Shown here: in pieces, positions 55,503 to 64,000 of the stretch
How positions within the stretch are numbered: the first letter of the stretch is position 1
How the letters are laid out: the number at the start of each line of letters is the position of its first letter
Assembly: GCF_036245865.1 (NCBI RefSeq)
Contig: NZ_BTTW01000007.1
Span: forward strand, 62,001 to 126,000
From: Corallococcus caeni
GTDB taxonomy: Bacteria; Myxococcota; Myxococcia; Myxococcales; Myxococcaceae
DNA length: 64,000 nt
Direction of reading: 5' to 3'
Notes under the pieces: generated by a model
The model's input: only the letters and a program-made list of their open reading frames with translations
Told to the model about the DNA's origin: nothing
The model's database searches: none
Program-made: the position numbers and the translations under genes

Positions 55503-56426
55503 TCAGGGGCTCCAGCGCGCGCGGCGCACCAGCCAGGAGCTGCCGCCGCGCCCGTCCCGCACCACGGCCCAGAACGTCACCTCCTGGGCCCCCGCGCCGT
55601 CGGCCGGCTCCCACTCCACGCGGTGCCGTCCCTCCTGGCCGCCAAAGTCCGCGCCGCCCGTCTCCGACAGGCTGAACTCGCCCAGCGTGCTGTACCAGGC
55701 AATCTCCCAGGCCTCCTTGAGGTTGACGGCCTGCAGCCGCAGCCCCGGCACCACGTAGCTCTCCTCCAGGCCCGACACGTCGTCCGCCGTCACCACGAAG
55801 GGGCCGGGGCCGCGCAGCTCCAGCGGCTCGCTCTCCGGCCAGGGCACGTCGTCCACGCGCAGGCCCGGGAGCACCGGCTGCACGTTGGCCGTCATGCCCT
55901 CCACCACCGGGCACCAGAAGACCATCAGCTTCTGCGCGTACACCTCCTCGTCGCCCGCCACCACCCGGAGGACCAGCGGCATGCGGATGCCGCCCAGCCC
56001 CTGGTAGGCGTCCTCCTCCAGCACGCGCTCCAGGAGGAGCCGGTCCTCCGCCACCCGGGCCGCGCCGGGGCGGACGGACAGCGTCAGCTCACCCGCGGTC
56101 GTGGTGCCCTCCGCGAGCAGCGCGCGGTCCGCTTCCTTCGCGCACGTGCGGTCCGCCGGATCCGCGCAGGCCCACAGCGTGTACTGGATGGGGCGCCCCT
56201 CGCCGGCGGGGTCCACCAGCAGCGCGCGGTACGTCACCTCCGCCGCGAGCTCGTCAAAGGCCTCCGGCGTCTGTTCGCAGGTGGAGGCGATCAGCTCGGG
56301 CTTCTCCGTGGAGACGCCGAGCACCCGCAGGTCGTGCACGTTGGAGGGCTTGTCCTCCGGTTCGACGCAGGCGAAGGAAGCCAGCGCCAGCAGCAGCAGG
56401 CCTCCGGTGTGGAGCAGGGCTTTCAT
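55503..56426 (-). CDS. Lipoprotein partner of the TonB-dependent receptor
   Basis: 307 residues. The signal ends ASFAC, a lipobox. The protein is beta-rich with paired Cys (STCEQTP, LWACADPADRTCAKE) and an Ig-like end (GRHRVEWEPADGAGAQEVTFWAVV). It starts two bases after the receptor stop, so they are co-transcribed. Surface lipoproteins partner TonB receptors in nutrient uptake in other phyla; this pairing supports a similar role here, as an inference. No substrate-binding family is recognised. Confidence 0.84.
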   Translation of the reverse strand: MKALLHTGGLLLLALASFACVEPEDKPSNVHDLRVLGVSTEKPELIASTCEQTPEAFDELAAEVTYRALLVDPAGEGRPIQYTLWACADPADRTCAKEADRALLAEGTTTAGELTLSVRPGAARVAEDRLLLERVLEEDAYQGLGGIRMPLVLRVVAGDEEVYAQKLMVFWCPVVEGMTANVQPVLPGLRVDDVPWPESEPLELRGPGPFVVTADDVSGLEESYVVPGLRLQAVNLKEAWEIAWYSTLGEFSLSETGGADFGGQEGRHRVEWEPADGAGAQEVTFWAVVRDGRGGSSWLVRRARWSP

Positions 56427-56427
56427 G

Positions 56428-59190
56428 TCAGAAGCTTCCTTTCACGCCCACCACGGGAAGGATGGGGATGCCGGGCACCTCGTACTCGCGGCGCTGCCGG
56501 TAGTCATTGAAGGTGAACTCGACGTTCTCCGCGTTGTAGAGGTTCTGCACGTCCAGGTAGACCCCCAGGGTCCAGCTCTGGAACTGCCAGCTCTTGTCCA
56601 GCCGCATGTCCAGCTGGTGGAAGCCGGACGTGCGCGACGAGGCATAGGGGCCGTACGTGCCGTTGAAGCGGTTGCGGTCCACCTGGTACAGGTCGAACGT
56701 GTGGTTGATGGGCGTCGTCGGACGGCCGGTGGTGTAGCGGAAGCGCCCGCCCAGCTCCCAGCCGTTGCCCAGCACGTAGTTGCTCACCAGCGTGAGGATG
56801 TGCGTCTGGTCGAAGGGGCTGAGGCCATACGTGTCGTCGCCGTTGCCGCCAAAGCCTCCGCCGAAGTCACTGCCGTTCTGTTCCGGGGCGGGGCCCGTGC
56901 GTCCGTCCAGGGACTGGCTGAAGGTGTAGGACAGCCAGCCGGACCACCGGTCCGACGCGGACGCGCGCTGCTTCTTCACCATCACCTCCAGGCCCAGGGC
57001 GCGGCCGATGCCCTGGTTGGAGTACGGCACCTGGATGACGCCGCCTCCCGGAAGCGAGCGGAGCTGCCCGGGCGCCGCGATGTTGTCGTAGCGGCGGTTG
57101 AAGAAGCCCGTCACGTCCACGTTGAGCACGTCCGTCAGCCGGTGCTCCACGCCGAGGCTGCTCTGGAACGCGCGCTGGTAGGCGAGCTCCGGGTTGCCGT
57201 ACGGCAGGGTGATGAAGCGGAACGTCTCCGCCGGCTGGCTGTAGAGGCCGAGCGAGCCCTTGAGCTGGGTGCGCTCGGTGGCCTCGAAGCGCACCCACAG
57301 CCGGGGATCCAGCGCCACGTTCCGGGCGTCTCCCGCGCGCTGGAAGTTGCCGCGCACGCCGGGGGTGAAGGTGAACCTCCCCACCTTCAGGTCCGCCTCC
57401 ACGAAGAGCGCGCCGTCGAAGGAGCCCAGGCCGATCTTCTCCACCAGCAGCTCGCCCACGGACTCGGCGCCGGGGAAGGCCACGTACTCGAAGTTCTCCG
57501 GGGCGGGGAACTCCACGTCGAAGGCCTGGTGCTCGTACACGAGGTCCAGGCCGGTGCGGACGGTGAGCGCGGAGGACAGCTCCAGGCCCAGCACCTCGCG
57601 CGCGCCCACCGTGTAGCCCACGCCGTCCTGCTTCGCGGCGCCGAACTTGAAGCTGGTGCCGTCGTAGCCCACGTACGGCGTGAAGACGGACGTGAGCGCG
57701 CCCTTGCGGTACGTCCAGTCGCCCTTGATGCGGTGGAAGAGGGTGTGCGTGTCCACCGACAGGTCGCGCTCCGTCTTGGGGCCGGAGGACACCAGGCGCA
57801 GCTGGTCGTCACTGCCGAAGGCCATGACGTAGCCGGTGCTGCGCGCGCCTCCCGCCTGGGCCTGGGCCTCGGCCTCCGAGCGGGCATCCCGCTTCGCGCC
57901 GAAGTCCACGCGCACCTGGTAGTCCCAGTAGCGCGGCACCACGGACAGCGTGCTGCCCTCGTCCTTGGGGAGGACGAGCGGCAGGAGCGTGTCGACGTAC
58001 GAGCGCCGCGCGGCGGCGGCCACGCTGATGCCGTCCGTCACGGGCGCCTCCAGGAAGAAGCCCGCGTCCAGCAGGTCCACCTTCACCGAGCCGTGGAACG
58101 TGTCCGCGGCGCCCTTGCGCGTGCCGACCTCCACGATGCCGCCCACCGCGCGGCCGTACTGGCTGCCGTAGCCGCCCGGGAAGAAGTCGAGCTGGTCGAT
58201 GAACTCGGCGTTCACCACCGAGGGGCCGCCGAGGAGGTGGAAGAGGAGGGGGATGCTGACCCCGTCCATCAGCGTCGCCGTCTGGCCGGGGTTGGAGCCG
58301 CGCACCAGCAGCTGGCCGGAGATGAAGGGCGCGCGCGCCACGCCCGGCAGGGTCTGGATGACGCGGATAGGGTCGCCGAAGGTGCCCGGCGTCTTCTGCG
58401 CCTCCTGGCGCGTGATGGTCCGGCGCACGACCTCCTTCTTCGGCCGCTCGGAGCGCACCACCGTCTCCAGCGCGCCCGCGGTGGGGGCGAGGAAGAAGTT
58501 CACCTCCGTCGTCTCGTTCGCCTGGAGCTGCTCCTTCGTCTGGTAGAGCTGGAAGCCGGACGCCACCACGCGCACCGCGCACTCGCCGGGCGGCACCTCG
58601 AGCGTGAAGCGGCCGTCCGCGTCGGAGAGGGCCTCGGGGGCCTCCGGGTCGTCACCGCAGCGCACGGTGGCGCCGGCCACGCGCGAGCGGCTGCCGCGAG
58701 AGATGAGCTGGCCGGTGAGCGTGGCCTTCGGCGCCGCCTGGACCTGCTCCGGCCCGGGGGCCTCTTCCGGCGGAGCGGCCAGGGTGAAGTGGTAGACGTA
58801 CTCCACCTGCACGGGCGCGGGCACGCCGTCCACCTCCGCGGGGGAGAAGCGGAACTGGCGCACCGCCGCGATGGCCGCCTCGTCGAAGCCGTGGCCCACC
58901 GGCTCCGTGGGCAGCACGTCCGCCACGGTGCCGTCCGCGGCGATGGTGATGATGAGGCGCACGGAAGCGGTGAGCCCCTGCGCGAGCGCTTCGGGCGGGT
59001 AGGGGGCCTCCACCTGCTGCAGCAGCGCCGGAGGCTTCGTCATCACGGGCTGGGCCTGCGCGGCCGCCTCGGCGGTCGGCGCGTCAGCAGCCTGCGGTGC
59101 CTGCGCGAGCACCGGAGAAGCCAGCAGGAGCGAGGCCGCGGCGAGCGCGCTTCGGGCTTTCAGGTTCGGGGACATGGGGCGGCGGAGCAT
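56428..59190 (-). CDS. TonB-dependent receptor with N-terminal TonB-C-like domain
   Basis: 920 residues (an alternative ATG at 59175 is as good). After a signal ending VLAQA, residues about 55-135 read as a TonB C-terminal domain: VEAPYPPEALAQGL, LIITIAADGTVAD and AIAAVRQFRFSPAEVDG. Next come a carboxypeptidase-regulatory-like unit (VAGATVRC, DADGRFTLEVPPGE), a plug domain (LLVRGSNPGQTATLMDGV, YGSQYGRAVGGIVEVG) and a 22-strand-type barrel to the end. Energy-transducing and receptor parts in one chain are known in myxobacteria and related phyla, but the N-terminal part needs an inner-membrane partner. Substrate is unknown. Confidence 0.9.
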   Translation of the reverse strand: MLRRPMSPNLKARSALAAASLLLASPVLAQAPQAADAPTAEAAAQAQPVMTKPPALLQQVEAPYPPEALAQGLTASVRLIITIAADGTVADVLPTEPVGHGFDEAAIAAVRQFRFSPAEVDGVPAPVQVEYVYHFTLAAPPEEAPGPEQVQAAPKATLTGQLISRGSRSRVAGATVRCGDDPEAPEALSDADGRFTLEVPPGECAVRVVASGFQLYQTKEQLQANETTEVNFFLAPTAGALETVVRSERPKKEVVRRTITRQEAQKTPGTFGDPIRVIQTLPGVARAPFISGQLLVRGSNPGQTATLMDGVSIPLLFHLLGGPSVVNAEFIDQLDFFPGGYGSQYGRAVGGIVEVGTRKGAADTFHGSVKVDLLDAGFFLEAPVTDGISVAAAARRSYVDTLLPLVLPKDEGSTLSVVPRYWDYQVRVDFGAKRDARSEAEAQAQAGGARSTGYVMAFGSDDQLRLVSSGPKTERDLSVDTHTLFHRIKGDWTYRKGALTSVFTPYVGYDGTSFKFGAAKQDGVGYTVGAREVLGLELSSALTVRTGLDLVYEHQAFDVEFPAPENFEYVAFPGAESVGELLVEKIGLGSFDGALFVEADLKVGRFTFTPGVRGNFQRAGDARNVALDPRLWVRFEATERTQLKGSLGLYSQPAETFRFITLPYGNPELAYQRAFQSSLGVEHRLTDVLNVDVTGFFNRRYDNIAAPGQLRSLPGGGVIQVPYSNQGIGRALGLEVMVKKQRASASDRWSGWLSYTFSQSLDGRTGPAPEQNGSDFGGGFGGNGDDTYGLSPFDQTHILTLVSNYVLGNGWELGGRFRYTTGRPTTPINHTFDLYQVDRNRFNGTYGPYASSRTSGFHQLDMRLDKSWQFQSWTLGVYLDVQNLYNAENVEFTFNDYRQRREYEVPGIPILPVVGVKGSF

Positions 59191-59249
59191 ACGGGATGTG
59201 GACTGGCGGCGCTCGCGAGCCGCCAGTCCACCGCCTCAGGCGCGGCCGC

Positions 59250-59621
59250 TCACAGGGTGCAGATGACGGTGTTGTTGCCGGTCAGGTACGGAATGAACTT
59301 GCTGCAGTTGTAGGAGCCGTACGTGCTGGTGACCCGGTACGGCGACGGGCAGGTCGTGCCGCACGAGGTGAACGACGAGCCCGTGTTGTTGTCGCACTGG
59401 ACCGCGTTGTTGGTGTTGGTGCAGAAGCTGCCGCACGAGCTGCTGCACAGGTAGGCCGTCGGGTGCTGGCCGCTCGGGCAGTTCAGCCCACAGTACTGCG
59501 TCAGTTCCTGCTGCGCCGAAGCCATCATGGGCTCGGCGCCGTCCTCCACCAGCTCGGGACCTCCGCACGCGGTCAGACCCAGGGCCAGGGCACCCATCAG
59601 AAGCATTCCCAGTCGAGACAT
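59250..59621 (-). CDS. Small Cys-rich lipoprotein
   Basis: 123 residues with lipobox LTAC. The mature part has about 11 Cys in phrases like YCGLNCPSGQHPT, LCSSSCGSFC and SCGTTCPSPY, which suggests a disulfide knot. AAGGT precedes the start. It is of the same kind as other small exported myxobacterial proteins; no family is recognised. A 59-bp gap separates it from the receptor gene. Confidence 0.78.
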   Translation of the reverse strand: MSRLGMLLMGALALGLTACGGPELVEDGAEPMMASAQQELTQYCGLNCPSGQHPTAYLCSSSCGSFCTNTNNAVQCDNNTGSSFTSCGTTCPSPYRVTSTYGSYNCSKFIPYLTGNNTVICTL

Positions 59622-59702
59622 GTGTCTACCTTTGTCGTTGTGTTGTGATGACTGCTGCTTCGTTTCCCCGTCAGGCTTTTGAATTCATGGACAGGGAAGG
59701 AG

Positions 59703-60467
59703 CTACCAGATGCAGGCGAGCTCGCCGGAGAACAGCGGTATGGAGCTCAGCGCACCATCCGGAACAGCGCTGTGCGCGGGGCTGGCCGTGATGGACTTCC
59801 GCATGTAGGTGGAGCTGCTGTTGACCCACCCCAGGCTGTACACGGTGCTGCTTGAACGCTCCCGGAGGTTCGCGCCGCACCACGGCTCGTACGTGGTGCT
59901 GGCCAGCGTCCCCAGCGGAACCACCTTCACGTTGGACAGCCCTCCGAAATAGTCGAGGTCCGCCGAGGTGGTGACGGGGTACTTGGCGCCAGCAACCCAG
60001 AGATAGATCTGGCTCGTCGAGCGCTCCTGGACCAGGACATTGTAGGAGTAGTTGAAGAAGGGAGCCCGCCAGTCGCTGTTCGGGATGTCATTGACCATCC
60101 GCCAGTCATCCCAGTAGTCCAGCTCCGTGGGCGACGGGATCCACCAGTACGCCTGCCCCACCACGACGTAGATCGCCGCGGTGCCCTTCTGGCGGATCAG
60201 CGTGCCCTCTTGGGGAATCTGAGTGTAGGAGTCGATGGTGGCCTGGGGCAGCGCCACGAGGGTTGCGCCGGAGTACAGGGAGTGCTGCGCGGGAGGGATG
60301 TAGAACCTGGCGCCCCCCGCCACCAGGTAGCGGTTCGAGGTTTCGATGCCGAGCAGGACGTAGCCGTCCGGCACGGACGTGTATCCCGCCAGGGCCTGGG
60401 CGCCGAAGAGGCCCAGGCACACGGCGAACCAGCGAGGAAGAATCACAAGGAGCAAGGCAGCACGCAC
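59703..60467 (-). CDS. Secreted repeat protein of unknown function
   Basis: 254 residues from the GTG at 60467, chosen because GGAGA lies seven bases before it and the signal (LLLVILPRWFAVCLGLFGAQALA) follows. Three or four units of about 50 residues read as QEGTLIRQKGTAAIYVVVGQAYWWI, then ERSTSQIYLWVAGAKYPV and RERSSSTVYSL. Tyr and Trp are frequent. The repeats resemble beta-strand repeats in actinobacterial secreted proteins. No catalytic motif is present. A TTG at 60485 is open in frame but has no ribosome site. Confidence 0.75.
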   Translation of the reverse strand: MRAALLLVILPRWFAVCLGLFGAQALAGYTSVPDGYVLLGIETSNRYLVAGGARFYIPPAQHSLYSGATLVALPQATIDSYTQIPQEGTLIRQKGTAAIYVVVGQAYWWIPSPTELDYWDDWRMVNDIPNSDWRAPFFNYSYNVLVQERSTSQIYLWVAGAKYPVTTSADLDYFGGLSNVKVVPLGTLASTTYEPWCGANLRERSSSTVYSLGWVNSSSTYMRKSITASPAHSAVPDGALSSIPLFSGELACIW

Positions 60468-60549
60468 GGGTTCGTCTCCGTTCAAGTGGGGATGATTCGG
60501 AGAAGTACCGGGCCTGGCGGACGCGAGACATCGTCCTGCCGCCAGTGGC

Positions 60550-60659
60550 GCCAGGCCCGTGGTGAAGCGGCCCAGGGCGTCCGTGAGCTGGCCTTCACTC
60601 CCAAGGCGACCCTGCTGTATCTCTTCAAGGAGCTGCTTGAGGACCTGTTCGGCAAGTGA
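60550..60659 (+). pseudogene. Possible gene remnant: 3' end of a coding sequence
   Basis: In frame with a stop at 60659 stands a 35-residue string, GEAAQGVREL followed by AFTPKATLLYLFKELLEDLFGK, with the codon bias of real genes here. Nothing before it in frame looks coding, and the surroundings are the promoter area of the secreted repeat gene. It may be the tail of a decayed gene. Evidence is limited. Confidence 0.3.
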
Positions 60660-60670
60660 CGGCGGGGCCT

Positions 60671-61423
60671 CTACCGGGGGATGAGGATCACGTCCTCGTC
60701 CTGCTCCAGCCGGTACGTTCCGTCAGGCTGCCGGCAACGCTCGGCATGCGCGCGGATTCGCGCATCGAGCTTGCTCCACGCGTCCGGGCTCATATCCGCC
60801 AGCTGCTCGGCCGTGAAGCATCCTTCCAGCACGAGGAAGCGGCAGAGCGTCTCCATCTCCTCAGCGGTGTTCGCGGCGAACCCGCTCATCGTCGCGAGCG
60901 TCTCCTGGGGCAGCTGCTTCCGTTGCACTTCGGCGACGACATGCTCGCTGAAGTACAGGGTGTCGGAGAACTCACGGCACATCGCATGCGTCGGCCCCCG
61001 GGCGGCGGCCATCACCATCAGACAGGTCCCTCCCGGGCGCACGAAGCCGAGCAGTCTGTCAATGAAGCCGCTCCATTCGGAGACAGGCACGTGGTACATG
61101 ACGTGTGAGCAGATGATCAGGTCATACCGCTCCTGTGATTCGTACCGCTCCAGGGAGACCGGGAGGACCTTCGCCTTCTCGTGATGAAAGCGGGCGCTCT
61201 GCTCGGGATTGGGTTCGAGCAGGGTGAGCGAATCGAAATACGGCGCGAGCCGCTCCGCCACCGTGCCTGCCCCCGCGCCGACGTCCAGCAGGGTGGGGCG
61301 CACGGGAAGCTTCGGCAGCAGCCGCTCCGTGACGATCTGGTGGATGTTTTGCGGATGCCTCGCGGACGCCGCAAGCAGGCGGAACGCCGTGGCGTACTCC
61401 TGCGGTGACATCGTGATTCCCAT
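60671..61423 (-). CDS. Class I SAM-dependent methyltransferase
   Basis: 250 residues from the ATG at 61423 behind AGGGGGA. Motif I is LLDVGAGAGTVAERLA, the SAM-ribose acid is in LTLLEPNPEQ, and motif II/III are YDLIICSHVMYHV and VRPGGTCLMV. A long C-terminal helical cap has several Cys and His residues. The type is like small-molecule methyltransferases; the substrate is unknown. It is on its own between a secreted protein gene and the M36-type peptidase gene. Confidence 0.88.
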   Translation of the reverse strand: MGITMSPQEYATAFRLLAASARHPQNIHQIVTERLLPKLPVRPTLLDVGAGAGTVAERLAPYFDSLTLLEPNPEQSARFHHEKAKVLPVSLERYESQERYDLIICSHVMYHVPVSEWSGFIDRLLGFVRPGGTCLMVMAAARGPTHAMCREFSDTLYFSEHVVAEVQRKQLPQETLATMSGFAANTAEEMETLCRFLVLEGCFTAEQLADMSPDAWSKLDARIRAHAERCRQPDGTYRLEQDEDVILIPR

Positions 61424-61463
61424 GATTCCCCCTGGGTGTCGGGACAACGGCAGGGGGACGCTC

Positions 61464-64000
61464 TTACTCCAATCGCTTCCTACGAGCGCGCAGCGCCAGG
61501 AGCCGTGCCCCCAGCACACCCGCCAGCCACCCCACCCAGGCGGTGGAAGGCTCCTGTGTAGGGGCGGCACTGGCGCAGCCTCCGCCCCCTACATCCGGAT
61601 CGGGAGGCGGGTCGGGATCCGTCGGGTCGTCGGCCTTGACCCGGATCTCCAGCGTGTCCGTGGCGGAGAACGGTCCGACGCTCACGCGCAGCTCGAAGTG
61701 CAGCGGGGTCTCGCTCGAGACGATGGGCGCGAGGAAGAACGCGCTCGCCGTATCGCCACCCGACAGCGCCACGGGAGGACCATCGAGCTGCCGCCACGTG
61801 TACGTCAGCACGCTCCCCGTGGCGGTCGAGTGCCCCGAGCCCTGGAGCGTGACCGCGGCGCCACTGGCGACGAGCTGATCCTCACCGGCGTTGGCGCCCG
61901 GCTGGCATGTGCCCGCGTTGGGGATCGCGGCCCGGAAGGGCTTCCCGACCACGCCGGACAGGACGACGTTGTCGAGCTCCCAGCCATGGGCTTCCACGTA
62001 CCAGGGGGAGCCGAAGCGGAACCGCAGCTGCACCGTCTTCCCGGCGAACCGCGAGCCGAAGTCCAGCCGCGTGCCCACGTTCATCCGCGGCCAGGCGCTG
62101 CTCTGCGCGACGAACGCCTGACGACCGCCCAGGGTGTTGCTCGTGGTCGAGTCGATCTTCCCGCCGTACCCCGGGGCGACATACAGGCTCACGTCCTCCC
62201 AGGTCTGCCCGCCGTCCTGGGTGAGCTCGATGACGCCGCCCGTCCAGAAGGTCTTCCGGCCCGTCCAGGAGTCCACGTCGAAGGCGAAGCGATACCGGTG
62301 GTCGAACGTCACCACGAAGGGCGCCGAGTCCGACACCGTGAGGCGGGGCGACACCAGCGCCGTGTCCGCGACGTCAAGGTCATCCGCGATGAACCAGACG
62401 TGGTTGGCCGCGTCCGCCGTGGCGTCCGGGGCCAGCACCCGTCGCCACGCCTGATCCGGGGCCCCCGTCAGCACCACCGTGCTCCAGGTCGTCGCGGGGA
62501 GCTCCAGGGTGTCCGTCGTGGAGGCCTCCTCGTCGTGATCCAGCTTGAGGCTGTGCCGGAGCGGGACGGGGGCCTGGCAGAAAGCGGAGCCGCTCGGCGT
62601 GAACGTCAGCTCCAGATCTCGCGGCTGCGCCGGTGAGACGGCCAGCTCGATGGGGATGGCCATGGAGATGGACCCGAAGGGCGGCACCGGCGGCACGGAC
62701 AGCTCCCCCGTGGGGAGGGACACCTCGCCCGGCCGGCTGCTGGTGACGGCCACGGTGATGCCCGCGGAGGCGACAGGCCCCAGGTTGGTGACCTTGAGGT
62801 GCAGGGAACCCGCCTCCCCGGCATCGAGGACGCCATCGGGCACCGCGTCGCACGCGCGGCGGGCATCATCCACGCTCACGAATTCGAAGCGCAGGTCCGC
62901 CTGGACCGTGTAGGCCTCTTGGACCTCCGTGAAGTTCAGGGACCTGCGCGGAGGGGATCGGGCGCAGGTGCCCGCGCCGCGCCGCGCGAAGGCCTCGGCC
63001 AGGAGGAGCATGTCGCGCGGGTCCTGGGGATTCCAGCTGCCCGCCGCCATGAGCAGGGCGTCGCGCTGCTCTGTGAGGGTGGGGTCCACGGGTGCCAGCG
63101 TCATCCCGGCGACGACGTAGTCCGCCATGCGCCGCTTCACCTCCGCGAAGGACGCGAAGCGCGAGCCCGGCTTCCGGGCCTCGTCGAGCAGCGCCAGGTA
63201 GCCATCGAAGAGCATCGAGGCCCAGACCTCGCCCGCGTTGTGCCATTCCGAGTTGAACCCGCCGTTGTCGCGCAGCGGGTGCTCCACGGGCAGGGGCTCG
63301 TCGTCGCTGAGGTGGCGGAGGCGGAGCGCGTTCTTCGTGGGGTCGCGGGAGTAGGGGACCCGGCGGACGCCGTAATACGGGCTGTCGCCAAAGACATACG
63401 CGGCATAGCCGCCAATCCCATACGTGCCGTTGTAGCCGAAGCCGTCATCCTCCCGGACCATCAGGTGGAGCGCGATGAAGTCCCCCCAGCCCTCGCTCTG
63501 CGCGAAGCACACGGGCAGGTTGCAATCCACCAGCCGCTGGTGGAGCAGGTGCCCCCACTCGTGCGACACCAGGGTGGTGTCAATCGCCCCGTCCCGCTCG
63601 GGGGCGGACGCGCGGATCATCGTTCCCGTCACCGCGCCGTTGGCGAGCAGGGTCTTCAAGGTCTGCCCCGTCTCATACGAAACGGACAGCAGCGGAAGGG
63701 TGGGGTCGAGCAGCGGATCCGACTCGAACATGTCGGGTGGCGCGGCGCCCGCGGTGTGGTTGAGGACGATGAGGCCGGCCGCGCCCGCGGCCTGGGCGTT
63801 CACCGCCTTGATCTCGTAGGAGCAGTTGCCGCCCCGGTCGGCCAGGACGATGGCGCCCGAGACGTCGTTGGTCAGCGCCTGGCAGGCGGTGGTCACCGAC
63901 GGGGAACCGCTCTGGGCCACGACGAGCCGGAGCGAGTCCAGGTGGAAGGTGCGTGCGCCGAAGTGGGCCTCGCCCGTGGCGTACTCCGTCCCCTCGACCT
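61464..64000 (-). CDS. M36-type metallopeptidase with PA domain (5' partial)
   Basis: The frame stays open to the end of the window, so the N-terminus is missing. The visible part starts in a peptidase, followed by a PA domain (VLADRGGNCSYEIKA, AAGLIVLNH) and the zinc motif SHEWGHLLH (HExxH). The third ligand is in the M36-typical GEVWASMLFD. Long beta-rich domains follow, including a P-like or adhesion-like unit with SPRLTVSDSAPFVV and a PKD-like unit (GANAGEDQLVASGAAVTLQGSG). The C-terminus (GGGGCASAAP, then a hydrophobic helix and RARRKRLE) resembles a myxobacterial sorting tail but lacks CxC. It is probably a secreted predation protease. Confidence 0.88.
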   Translation of the reverse strand, partial: VEGTEYATGEAHFGARTFHLDSLRLVVAQSGSPSVTTACQALTNDVSGAIVLADRGGNCSYEIKAVNAQAAGAAGLIVLNHTAGAAPPDMFESDPLLDPTLPLLSVSYETGQTLKTLLANGAVTGTMIRASAPERDGAIDTTLVSHEWGHLLHQRLVDCNLPVCFAQSEGWGDFIALHLMVREDDGFGYNGTYGIGGYAAYVFGDSPYYGVRRVPYSRDPTKNALRLRHLSDDEPLPVEHPLRDNGGFNSEWHNAGEVWASMLFDGYLALLDEARKPGSRFASFAEVKRRMADYVVAGMTLAPVDPTLTEQRDALLMAAGSWNPQDPRDMLLLAEAFARRGAGTCARSPPRRSLNFTEVQEAYTVQADLRFEFVSVDDARRACDAVPDGVLDAGEAGSLHLKVTNLGPVASAGITVAVTSSRPGEVSLPTGELSVPPVPPFGSISMAIPIELAVSPAQPRDLELTFTPSGSAFCQAPVPLRHSLKLDHDEEASTTDTLELPATTWSTVVLTGAPDQAWRRVLAPDATADAANHVWFIADDLDVADTALVSPRLTVSDSAPFVVTFDHRYRFAFDVDSWTGRKTFWTGGVIELTQDGGQTWEDVSLYVAPGYGGKIDSTTSNTLGGRQAFVAQSSAWPRMNVGTRLDFGSRFAGKTVQLRFRFGSPWYVEAHGWELDNVVLSGVVGKPFRAAIPNAGTCQPGANAGEDQLVASGAAVTLQGSGHSTATGSVLTYTWRQLDGPPVALSGGDTASAFFLAPIVSSETPLHFELRVSVGPFSATDTLEIRVKADDPTDPDPPPDPDVGGGGCASAAPTQEPSTAWVGWLAGVLGARLLALRARRKRLE

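Overview
The window is GC-rich chromosomal DNA from a myxobacterium, most likely family Myxococcaceae (a Corallococcus- or Myxococcus-like genome; the genus cannot be fixed from sequence alone). Supporting signs are a C-terminal myxobacterial sorting signal (Cys-Gly-Cys cluster, hydrophobic stretch, Arg cluster) on the protein ending at 15079, a tandem beta/gamma-crystallin domain of the kind seen in Myxococcus Protein S, Asp-Ala-Gly rich linkers after lipoprotein signals, a PilZ-like Ser/Thr kinase, DUF4388 and MshEN signalling proteins, and many lipoproteins and secreted proteins of unknown role. I count 51 protein genes. I found no rRNA, tRNA, CRISPR array, insertion sequence or prophage.

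Layout. 1-4892: two histidine kinases overlapping by ATGA. The first is a large hybrid kinase cut by the window start, with a degenerate first receiver and a degenerate GGDEF-like tail. 4926-15079: a run of envelope genes (FecR-domain membrane protein, Ig-like exported protein, large SdrD-B/outer-membrane barrel protein, myxosortase-type substrate) that look like parts of one surface assembly. 15063-18634: a receiver-DUF4388 protein, a glyoxalase-fold protein and an MshEN-repeat-GAF-like protein. 18642-24571 (minus): alpha/beta hydrolase, trypsin-type lipoprotein protease, and a coupled trio of PEGA lipoprotein, PilZ-like Ser/Thr kinase and FecR/fibronectin lipoprotein.

24921-29717 is a compact four-gene operon: 2-oxoglutarate/Fe(II) oxygenase, PIG-L deacetylase, a glycogen-synthase-like glycosyltransferase, and a PIG-L-like/NodS-like methyltransferase fusion. 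It looks like a small pathway building or tailoring an amino-sugar or glycan. 29889-32071: thioredoxin-fold protein plus a multi-pass methyl-accepting chemotaxis protein, behind an AT-rich promoter island. 32096-37317: secreted and lipoproteins, among them a P-domain protein and a beta/gamma-crystallin protein. 37390-38345: an AHSA1/SRPBCC protein and its ArsR repressor, with a likely operator. 38377-46310: a beta-propeller-like lipoprotein, an OmpA protein, a DUF4114 protein, a methyltransferase, and two convergent peptidoglycan-binding-domain fusions (one to an endonuclease/exonuclease/phosphatase fold, one to a C39-like cysteine peptidase), then an FG-GAP-like lipoprotein.

46421-52284: an O-methyltransferase and a crotonase with an operator-like palindrome, an LTxxQ lipoprotein, a phosphodiesterase-fold protein with a DUF72 gene, and a divergent LysR/GST pair. 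52349-53635 encodes an unusual protein built of seven modules with an eight-residue repeat. 53908-64000: a phosphodiesterase-fold lipoprotein with an outer-membrane-protein-like partner, a TonB-dependent receptor with its lipoprotein partner, small exported proteins, a methyltransferase, and an M36-type metallopeptidase cut by the window end.

The most unusual items are the octad-repeat protein (52349-53635), the four-gene operon at 24921-29717, and the two peptidoglycan-binding fusions without signal peptides (42944-45370).
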